Source: Firmicutes bacterium UBA2296
GTDB taxonomy: Bacteria > Bacillota > UBA994
Reading direction: 5' to 3'
Assembly: GCA_002345475.1 (NCBI GenBank)
Contig: DDWC01000175.1
Location: forward strand, 1 to 6,188
Length of the DNA stretch: 6,188 bases
A program made the position numbers and the translations under genes. Under the pieces are notes generated by a model. It was not told the origin of the DNA, made no database searches, and worked only from the letters and a program-made list of their open reading frames with translations. Below, piece by piece: positions 1 through 5,273 of the stretch; the first letter of the stretch is position 1; each line of letters begins with the position of its first letter.

Positions 1-621
1 TATGACCTTTTCCATGGCTACGAAACGCTCCTCTGGCCAGTCGGAACACTCTCCAAATGGCATCAACTCGATGAAGCGCACCGAAATAGGGCTGTCCATG
101 GTCAGAGCCACATAGTCCCTAACCTCGTCATCGTTTATGCCACCTATGACAACACAGTTTATTTTGACAGGATCAAGGCCTGCCCGCAGAGCAGACCAGA
201 CGCCGGCGAGAGCCATCTCCAGACTTCCACCTCTGGTAATCTCGCTGTACCTCTCACTGCGCAAAGAGTCTATGCTTATGTTTACCCGGGTCAAACCTGC
301 TCTTTTGAGAACATCCGCGCTCTGTGCCAGATTGACTCCGTTTGTGGTGAGGGCGATGTCCCTAATGCCCGCGACTTTAGCGACTCGTGATATCAATCCA
401 GGTAGAAAAGGCACCAGCATGGGCTCACCACCTGTCAGCCGAACTCGCTCGATGCCGACACGGGCGGCCGCCTGAACAATAAACACAAAGTCATCTTCGC
501 CCAGCAGTTCGGCCCCGGATTGGACAAGGTCGGCAGGAAGACAATAATTGCAGCGCAAGTTGCACCTGCTGGTTAAAGACAGCCGCAGATAATTAACTTC
601 GCGTCCCAGTCTATCAATCAT
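1..621 (-). CDS. moaA: GTP 3',8-cyclase MoaA (radical SAM), C-terminus outside window
   Basis: MoaA uses S-adenosylmethionine and GTP to make 3',8-cyclo-7,8-dihydro-GTP, the first step of molybdopterin synthesis in the cytoplasm. I translated 207 codons from the ATG at 621 to the window edge with no stop. Seen: the radical-SAM cluster motif C20-x3-C24-x2-C27 (CNLRCNYC), the SAM-binding TGGEP at 63-67, TTNG at 92-95, RVNISIDS at 112-119 and RFIELMPFG at 182-190, all in MoaA order. The family is normally about 320-340 residues, so the C-terminal third, with the second [4Fe-4S] cluster that binds GTP, lies beyond the left edge; I cannot say whether it is intact. The ATG overlaps the end of the upstream moeA gene by 8 bases and has a GGGAGGG at 627-633 inside that gene, which points to translational coupling. 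Identity is very secure. Confidence 0.96.
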   Translation of the reverse strand, partial: MIDRLGREVNYLRLSLTSRCNLRCNYCLPADLVQSGAELLGEDDFVFIVQAAARVGIERVRLTGGEPMLVPFLPGLISRVAKVAGIRDIALTTNGVNLAQSADVLKRAGLTRVNISIDSLRSERYSEITRGGSLEMALAGVWSALRAGLDPVKINCVVIGGINDDEVRDYVALTMDSPISVRFIELMPFGECSDWPEERFVAMEKVI

Positions 622-2524
622 CGGATCCCTCCCAGACAATTCTGCCAGTGTGTTCAGTACTGTAGCCGCCCAGCGTCTCCAGACGATGTGAAAATTCAGC
701 CGAGCGGATAAAACCGACAAGAGTCTCCATGCGCGGGTCAGCCATAGTGCGCCTGTCCATAAGCAGATCATATTGCTCAAGGCATAACGGGATGAATCTC
801 AGGCCCATAGTGTCCGCCACCGAGCGCACCCCGAGTCCCACGTCGGCCTCGCCGGCGAGCACTGCGCACGCCACCGAAAGATGGGTGGTTTCTTCTCGCT
901 GGTATCCAGTAATAGATCCAGGATCGATGCCATACTGCGTGAGGTGATGATCAAGCAGCAGCCGTGTCCCCGAGCCCTTCTGCCTGTTCACAAAGCGCAG
1001 TTTGCTCAGCGAATGCCAGCCGACATCAAGCTCAAAATCTGGCCTGACAATAAATCCTTGCCAGCGGTCGGCCAGCCTGAGAAGAACCATTTCCCTCCCG
1101 GCAAAGTAGCGCCTGACAAAGGGTACGTTGTAGATACCAGCATCTGTCTCCAGGAGGTGTATCCCCGCCAGGTGACATTCTCCCCGGCGCAGCGCAATAA
1201 TGCCGCCCATGCTCCCAACATGAGACGACGAAAAAAATCCTGCCCTTTCTCTTCGCATCATGTCGTTCAGCACATCAAGGGCGGGATCATGGCTTCCTAT
1301 GGCTACCAGACTCTGCTCTACCTCATTGCGGTCGCGAGTCAGCCGCACAGAGACCATCCCGCCTGCAGGCACTCCCTCAGAAGATGCCGGTATGACACAT
1401 TGCCCATCAGCCCTGACCAGGGAAGTAACCACCCCTGCTCCCCTGTTAAGGGGCGTTGCCACATGAGTCCCGTCGACGAGTCCGACCCTGACCCGAAAGA
1501 ACTCCTCTACCCCAAGGCCTGAGACTACGGGTCTGGTGAGGCGGGCGATGACTTCTTGTGGGTTGCTGTGGGTGTTGCCTCCACGCCAGTGCTCAAGCAA
1601 AGGACGTACGAACTGGTCCATACAGAGATGCGCACTCACCGGATAACCTGGCAGTCCCAGTGCGGGTTTACCATCTATCTCCGCCATTATCACAGGCTTG
1701 CCAGGGCGCATGGCCACACCGTGGGTCATCACTGTCCCCAGGTCACCCAGCACCCGTGCCGTGTAGTCACCCCGGCCCGCTGAAGAACCGGCTATTACGA
1801 TGACGAGGTCACAATTTGTTATGGCATCACTCACGGCTGCTCGCAGTTTCCCTGGGTCATCCCTGACTATGGGTCTGATCATGGGAAGCGCTCCCCATTG
1901 AACCACCTGACCCGCAACAACCTGGGAGTTATATTCAACGATGTCACCGGCCTGAAGGACACTGCCCGGCGGGACTATTTCATCTCCGGTAGGGATGATG
2001 GCGACTCTGGCCTGCCTGAAAACCATTACCTGCTCTACACCGGCGGCAAGGCAGGCCCCCACATCAACCGGACGCATATAATGACGGCAGGGCAGTAGCA
2101 TCTCGGTGGCTATTATATCTTCACCGACGGGCCGCACGTTTTGCCATGGAGCCACCGGCTGCTCGACCCCGATTGTAGCACCATCCGCCGCAATCGTTAC
2201 ATTCTCTATCATGACGACCGCATCGTGACCGGCAGGCAAAGCATCGCCGGTATCCACGGGCACACAACCCTCACCCAGAATCAGATTCGTCTGAGCTCCG
2301 GGGGAGGCCCCGACCGTAAGGCGGCTTTCAACGGCAAAGCCGTCCATGGCAGCGGCAGCATAGTGTGGGGATGAGTGTACAGCGTACACAGCATGCGCCA
2401 GAATCCTCCCGAGAGACGCCACAACGGGGATGCACTCTGCTCCCAAATCAGCTTTAGCAAATGCGTCCAGCCACTCCTTGCGGGCAGCGTCCACGGGTTT
2501 GCTCTGCAGGTACATGTGTTTCAC
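614..2524 (-). CDS. moeA: Molybdopterin molybdenumtransferase MoeA fused to C-terminal PBP-like domain
   Basis: MoeA inserts molybdate (or tungstate) into adenylylated molybdopterin. With the GTG start this is 636 residues, against about 400 for ordinary MoeA. Residues 1-400 carry the MoeA landmarks: SPHYAAAAMDGFAV at 52-65 (active-site Asp61), VDTGDALP at 90-97 (Thr92), TGDEIVPPG at 179-187 (Asp181, Glu182), AGSSAGRGDY at 245-254 (Asp253), RPGKPV at 273-278 and GLPGYPVSA at 290-298. Residues about 404-632 form a PBP-like domain of the type found behind MoeA in many anaerobes and archaea (cf. PF12727), with FVNRQKGSGTR at 511-521, GYQREETTHL at 540-549 and GEADVGLG at 558-565. There is no signal peptide, so this domain is probably cytoplasmic; its ligand is unknown. 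An in-frame ATG at 2593 would overlap the upstream gene by 65 bases; the GTG at 2524 has an ideal ribosome binding site and a 4-base gap to that gene. An ATG at 2515 is a weaker option. Confidence 0.94.
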   Translation of the reverse strand: MKHMYLQSKPVDAARKEWLDAFAKADLGAECIPVVASLGRILAHAVYAVHSSPHYAAAAMDGFAVESRLTVGASPGAQTNLILGEGCVPVDTGDALPAGHDAVVMIENVTIAADGATIGVEQPVAPWQNVRPVGEDIIATEMLLPCRHYMRPVDVGACLAAGVEQVMVFRQARVAIIPTGDEIVPPGSVLQAGDIVEYNSQVVAGQVVQWGALPMIRPIVRDDPGKLRAAVSDAITNCDLVIVIAGSSAGRGDYTARVLGDLGTVMTHGVAMRPGKPVIMAEIDGKPALGLPGYPVSAHLCMDQFVRPLLEHWRGGNTHSNPQEVIARLTRPVVSGLGVEEFFRVRVGLVDGTHVATPLNRGAGVVTSLVRADGQCVIPASSEGVPAGGMVSVRLTRDRNEVEQSLVAIGSHDPALDVLNDMMRRERAGFFSSSHVGSMGGIIALRRGECHLAGIHLLETDAGIYNVPFVRRYFAGREMVLLRLADRWQGFIVRPDFELDVGWHSLSKLRFVNRQKGSGTRLLLDHHLTQYGIDPGSITGYQREETTHLSVACAVLAGEADVGLGVRSVADTMGLRFIPLCLEQYDLLMDRRTMADPRMETLVGFIRSAEFSHRLETLGGYSTEHTGRIVWEGSDD

Positions 2525-2528
2525 AGAC

Positions 2529-3752
2529 TCACTCCTCCCAAAACTCAACAGAAACCGCCGCTCCCTCAGACAGTCCCTCGCACCCCTCGTCAATAGTCAG
2601 CAGACCGTTTGAGCGCGCCAGAGCGGAAATAGAAGCGGACTTACTTAACAAGGGGAATACATTTCCCCTCTCCACAAGAACCGGGATATGGTCCCGGCGC
2701 CCCGGAGCGCTGGCAATGGGTCGTACCAGGCGACCCTCGATCATTAAGGGCTCACGTTTCACCAGCCCGGCGGCATGACTCAGCAGAGGGCGAGCCACCG
2801 TGTGCGCGGTCAAGGCACAGGAAAGTGGGTGCCCGGGCAGACCCAGGACCAACTTACCATGACAACTGCCCACAATCGTGGGCTTCCCCGGCTTGATCAT
2901 CAGGCCGTGTACCAGAACACCGGGGGTCCCCAGACGGTCAATCACAGAGCGGCTGTAGTCCAAAGACCCGGCAGAGCTACCCCCCGATAAAAGCACCGCG
3001 TCGTACTGGGTAATACCCCCAAGCAAAGCCTCGTAGAGCTGCGTAGCGTCGTCAGGAACAATCCCTCCGCAAACTGCACTAAGACCCATTCTGCAGCACA
3101 TGGCATGCAGATAATAGGCATTGATGTCTCTCACCTGCCCCAGGGATGGTTGTTCACTCACCGGCACAATTTCGTTGCCGCTTGAGAGAATCAGGACACG
3201 GAAGTCACGCACCGGAATCTCGTCGTAACCAAAGGCCGCGAGAAGCGCCAGCTTCCGCGCGGTCAGGATTTCGCCTGCGCGAACCAGTTCTGTCCCTTGA
3301 GGTACGTCTTCCCCCACAGCCAGAATGTTCTCCCCCACAGCCACCGGACGCGATACCAGCACAGTCCCGTCTTCAAGTTCTTCCGTATACTCAAGCATAA
3401 CAACTGCGTCTGTTCCGGCTGCAATGGGCCCGCCTGTCAAGACAGGATGAATCTCAACTCCCCTGGCCAGCATTGCCGGTATGCTCTCGCTGGCTCCATT
3501 GGTATCTGCGGCACGCAGACAGTAGCCATCCATAGTTGAACGAGCAAAATGCGGCAAAGGTGAGCCGGCGAACAAACCACGGGACGAAACGCAGCCAAGG
3601 CCCTCTTCGATGGCCCGTTTGCCCTCTCTTCCCCGCACATCCACATGAGCAAAAGCTATCGCTAGCGCTTCCTCGAGTCGCTTTATATCCTGCAACAATC
3701 GCAAATCATCAACCCCTATAAACAAATGTGCACCCTTTGGGAGGGTGCGCAA
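2529..3752 (-). CDS. moeA: Molybdopterin molybdenumtransferase MoeA, single-domain paralogue
   Basis: Second MoeA of the operon, about 407 residues from the chosen start, without the extra C-terminal domain. Landmarks: PLPHFARSTMDGY at 65-77 (Asp75), LTGGPIAAGTDAVV at 105-118 (Thr106), SSGNEIVP at 190-197, LSGGSSAGSLDY at 255-266 (Asp265), KPGKPT at 287-292 and GLPGHPLSCA at 304-313. The usual GDE is GNE here (Asn193), and GLPG is followed by His where its neighbour has Tyr. The start is uncertain. The open frame extends to a TTG at 3809 (426 residues) with a GTG at 3803, but both lie inside the structured leader. I chose the TTG at 3752, the first in-frame start after the AAAGGAG at 3764-3770; the 11-base spacer is long. 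N-terminal similarity to MoeA becomes clear only from about KRLEEALAIAF (residue 25), so the true start cannot be fixed by homology. The gene ends 4 bases before the moeA fusion. It may act in the same step as its neighbour or serve the other metal. Confidence 0.9.
   Translation of the reverse strand: MRTLPKGAHLFIGVDDLRLLQDIKRLEEALAIAFAHVDVRGREGKRAIEEGLGCVSSRGLFAGSPLPHFARSTMDGYCLRAADTNGASESIPAMLARGVEIHPVLTGGPIAAGTDAVVMLEYTEELEDGTVLVSRPVAVGENILAVGEDVPQGTELVRAGEILTARKLALLAAFGYDEIPVRDFRVLILSSGNEIVPVSEQPSLGQVRDINAYYLHAMCCRMGLSAVCGGIVPDDATQLYEALLGGITQYDAVLLSGGSSAGSLDYSRSVIDRLGTPGVLVHGLMIKPGKPTIVGSCHGKLVLGLPGHPLSCALTAHTVARPLLSHAAGLVKREPLMIEGRLVRPIASAPGRRDHIPVLVERGNVFPLLSKSASISALARSNGLLTIDEGCEGLSEGAAVSVEFWEE
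2532..2539 (-). promoter_or_regulatory. Ribosome binding site fixing the GTG start of the moeA-PBP fusion
   Basis: GGGAGGAG lies in the last codons of the upstream moeA, with a 7-base spacer to the GTG at 2524. The spacing to the ATG at 2515 would be 16 bases, and the far upstream ATG at 2593 would overlap the neighbour by 65 bases. This decides for GTG. Confidence 0.8.
3730..3748 (-). repeat. Hairpin at the start of the moeA coding region
   Basis: GCACCCT (3748-3742) pairs with AGGGTGC (3736-3730) around a 5-base loop, giving a 7-pair stem. It begins one base after the proposed TTG start (3752-3750) and just after a run of seven T at 3757-3751. A hairpin here could hinder initiation. It is not a terminator in either direction: on the minus strand the T run precedes the stem, and on the plus strand it is followed by A residues. 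Confidence 0.5.
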
Positions 3753-3762
3753 AAAAACACGC

Positions 3763-3872
3763 ACTCCTTTCCAAGCGGGAGGCGAAGCAGTTTCCCGCTT
3801 CACCCTCAAACCCCTGCCGGGGTTTCTGACTGCCAGCCCTGGTTCCTGGCCGAGGGCGGGACAGTTCGGAGT
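3763..3872 (-). promoter_or_regulatory. Structured 5' leader, candidate Moco/Tuco-type riboswitch
   Basis: On the minus strand this 110-base leader folds into a compact nested set of helices. P1 is ACTCC 3872-3868 with GGAGT 3767-3763. P2 is 3858-3852 with 3807-3801 (7 pairs, one G-U). Inside P2 sit two hairpins: 3850-3846 with 3836-3832, and a perfect 7-pair helix 3825-3819 with 3814-3808 closed by a GGCA loop. Between P2 and P1 lies a perfect 8-pair hairpin, 3800-3793 with 3780-3773, with a 12-base loop. P1 pairs with the Shine-Dalgarno of moeA, so folding could block ribosome binding. Known: Moco riboswitches precede molybdopterin-synthesis, molybdate-transport and Mo-enzyme genes, are of about this size, and variants are proposed to sense tungsten cofactor. 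The leader of a moeA-moeA-moaA operon fits that class, and the GCCTCCCG stretch near the 3' end resembles what I recall of its consensus. The structure is seen; the class is inferred. Confidence 0.62.
3764..3770 (-). promoter_or_regulatory. Ribosome binding site of moeA, paired in leader helix P1
   Basis: AAAGGAG is the only good Shine-Dalgarno near the moeA start. Its GGAG plus the next T can pair with ACTCC at 3872-3868, the 5' edge of the leader. It is 11 bases from the in-frame TTG at 3752 (long) and 3 bases from an out-of-frame GTG at 3760 (short), so neither spacing is ideal. Confidence 0.65.
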
Positions 3873-3878
3873 TCGCCT

Positions 3879-3884
3879 ATAATA
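3879..3884 (-). promoter_or_regulatory. Possible -10 box for the Mo-cofactor operon
   Basis: TATTAT sits in the only AT-rich patch of the gap, about 7-12 bases before the first base of the structured leader, so a transcript starting a few bases downstream would begin just at helix P1. It lies inside a short inverted repeat, CGCC (3891-3888) and GGCG (3877-3874). I find no convincing -35 hexamer at 16-18 bases, so the call rests on the -10 match and position alone. Confidence 0.35.
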
Positions 3885-3896
3885 TTTGGCGTATTG

Positions 3897-4427
3897 TTAG
3901 AGTGAGTTGTAAATGACGCCCCCATGAAGGTCGGTGCCCACAATAAGCGGCATATCACGCACTACCAGCTCAAGTACAGCCTCAGGCCCCAGGTCAGGGT
4001 AGGCCAAAACTCGCGAGGAAAGAATAGACTCGGCCAGCAACGCACCGGCGCCCCCAGTTGCCACCAGATATACGGCACGGTTTTCCCGCAAAGCCTGGTA
4101 AACTTCGCGAGACCGCGGGCCCTTCCCGATTACCGCTCTCACTCCATAACCAAGCAGCATTGCCGTGTAAGGGTCCATCCTGCCGCTGGTTGTGGGGCCA
4201 GCCGAAAGGATAGGGCTGCCTGTGGTCCCGGGACATGGACCGCAGTAATATATGGTTGCGCCCACAAGCTCGGGGCGTGATCTGCCGTCGGTAATCTCGG
4301 CCGCAAACCTCATGTGTGCCGCATCCCTCGCCGTCAGGACCTTTCCGCTGAGGAAGACCCGATCACCTATGTTAAGCTCATAGAGCGAGGCTTCATCAAA
4401 GGGGCTGTGCAGAAAGAATGTTCTCAC
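3897..4427 (-). CDS. fumB: Class I fumarate hydratase, beta subunit (C-terminal domain type)
   Basis: Beta subunit of a two-subunit class I fumarase, the cytoplasmic iron-sulfur enzyme that interconverts fumarate and L-malate. With the GTG start it is 176 residues, usual for the family. Seen: TARDAAH at 32-38, YYCGPCPG at 60-67, AGPTTSGRMDPYT at 76-88 (the family's swivelling-domain signature, with the conserved Arg and Asp), GKG at 101-103, a GGAGALLAESI stretch at 125-135 and DLGPEAV at 145-151. The frame is open to a TTG at 4460, but the GTG at 4427 has GGGAGGG 7 bases upstream, gives the N-terminus typical of the family (MRTFFLHSP) and overlaps the alpha-subunit stop by four bases (GTGA), so the two subunits are probably translationally coupled. 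The related L-tartrate dehydratase beta subunit is hard to exclude from sequence alone. The symbol follows the common subunit naming and is not the E. coli FumB isozyme. Confidence 0.92.
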   Translation of the reverse strand: MRTFFLHSPFDEASLYELNIGDRVFLSGKVLTARDAAHMRFAAEITDGRSRPELVGATIYYCGPCPGTTGSPILSAGPTTSGRMDPYTAMLLGYGVRAVIGKGPRSREVYQALRENRAVYLVATGGAGALLAESILSSRVLAYPDLGPEAVLELVVRDMPLIVGTDLHGGVIYNSL

Positions 4428-5260
4428 CAGCTCACCCTCCCATGCCTTGAAGCGTGACAAGATATGTTCACTGCAACAGGCAGTCCCGCTATATGGGTTG
4501 GTGCTGCAATAATGTGAACTGCCAGAGCCGTAGGCCCGCCTCCAAGACCTCCCGGGCCAATGTTGAGCATATTGATCGCTTTAAGTAGCGCTGCCTCCCG
4601 CTCTGCCCAGACTTCATCCGTGTTGCGGCTGCCCAGAGGCCGCAATAAGGCCCGTTTGGCCAGCAAGGGAGCCTGTTCGAAAGTCCCCCCCACGCCCACC
4701 CCGACGATGATGGGAGGGCATGGGTTACCTCCGCCCCTGGCAACCGTATCAACGACAAAGTCCGCAACTCTCTCATAACCGTCTGCGGGCTTCATCATCT
4801 GTAATCTGGACATATTTTCCGACCCAAACCCCTTAACCATTATGTCTATAATCATGTTCTCCCCCGCCATCTGTTCTATGTGCACTATGGCAGGCGTGTT
4901 GTTGCCACTGTTTATCCGATTGATGGGATCCACAACCACAGAAGGCCGATAACCCTCCCTGACGTACGTCTCAGCTACTGCTCTGTCAAGGATTACTGGC
5001 AAAGGCTCTGCCAGGCTCACCTCAGTGCCTATGTTTGCAAAGAATATGACCATGCCGGTATCCTGGCACATGGGTACGCCACGACTCGCGGCAATTTCCG
5101 CGTTCTTCATGATGTCGTCCATTATCAGGCGCCCCGCGTCTGAAGAAGCATCCTGTAATTCCTTCAGGGCCTTGCTGAGGTCTTCTGGCACACGGGTGTT
5201 TATCAATACCAACTCTCTGGAAACAGCGCCAATGACTTCTTCGGACGAGATTAAACGCAA
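4424..5260 (-). CDS. fumA: Class I fumarate hydratase, alpha subunit (N-terminal, [4Fe-4S] domain)
   Basis: Alpha subunit of the two-subunit class I fumarase; it holds the oxygen-sensitive [4Fe-4S] cluster whose open iron site binds the substrate. With the chosen start it is 278 residues, normal for the family. The three cluster cysteines are visible: Cys65 in PMCQDTGM, Cys181 in GGGNPCPP and Cys268 in VNISCHASRH. Also seen are KGFGSENMS at 143-151 (Phe where Gly or Ala is more common) and IGPGGLGGGPTALAVHI near 234-250. An ATG at 5266 adds only two residues but directly abuts the Shine-Dalgarno; the TTG at 5260 has a 6-base spacer and gives the usual MRLISSEEV-type N-terminus, so I prefer it. 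It ends in a 4-base overlap with the beta subunit. The L-tartrate dehydratase alpha subunit is the main alternative. In an anaerobe it would serve a reductive or oxidative partial TCA pathway. Confidence 0.93.
   Translation of the reverse strand: MRLISSEEVIGAVSRELVLINTRVPEDLSKALKELQDASSDAGRLIMDDIMKNAEIAASRGVPMCQDTGMVIFFANIGTEVSLAEPLPVILDRAVAETYVREGYRPSVVVDPINRINSGNNTPAIVHIEQMAGENMIIDIMVKGFGSENMSRLQMMKPADGYERVADFVVDTVARGGGNPCPPIIVGVGVGGTFEQAPLLAKRALLRPLGSRNTDEVWAEREAALLKAINMLNIGPGGLGGGPTALAVHIIAAPTHIAGLPVAVNISCHASRHGRVSW
4435..4441 (-). promoter_or_regulatory. Ribosome binding site fixing the GTG start of the fumarase beta subunit
   Basis: GGGAGGG inside the end of the alpha-subunit gene, 7 bases before the GTG at 4427. 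The TTG at 4460, which would lengthen the protein by 11 residues, has no comparable site and would add residues not expected in the family. Confidence 0.75.
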
Positions 5261-5266
5261 AGCCAT

Positions 5267-5273
5267 CTCCCCT
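5267..5273 (-). promoter_or_regulatory. Ribosome binding site of fumarase alpha, overlapping the protease stop codon
   Basis: AGGGGAG begins within the TAG stop (5274-5272) of the upstream protease gene. It touches the ATG at 5266 with no spacer, but stands 6 bases before the in-frame TTG at 5260, which favours the TTG as the start. Confidence 0.55.

Noticed and set aside
137..475. Plus-strand open frame of 112 codons
   Set aside because: Antisense to moaA, where the radical-SAM motifs are continuous on the minus strand.
881..1522. Plus-strand open frame of 213 codons
   Set aside because: It lies wholly antisense to the moeA-PBP fusion, whose conserved motifs fix the coding strand; composition is arginine/proline/serine-rich and no family motif is visible.
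3730..3757. Hairpin plus T run as an intrinsic terminator
   Set aside because: On the minus strand the T run is before the stem, not after it; on the plus strand the stem is followed by A residues.
3753..3809. N-terminal extension of MoeA from a TTG at 3809 (or GTG at 3803)
   Set aside because: The codons fall inside perfect helices of the leader, lack a well-placed ribosome binding site and encode residues not typical of MoeA; the good Shine-Dalgarno is downstream of them.
3924..4280. Plus-strand open frame of 118 codons
   Set aside because: Antisense to the fumarase beta subunit, which is intact and conserved on the other strand.
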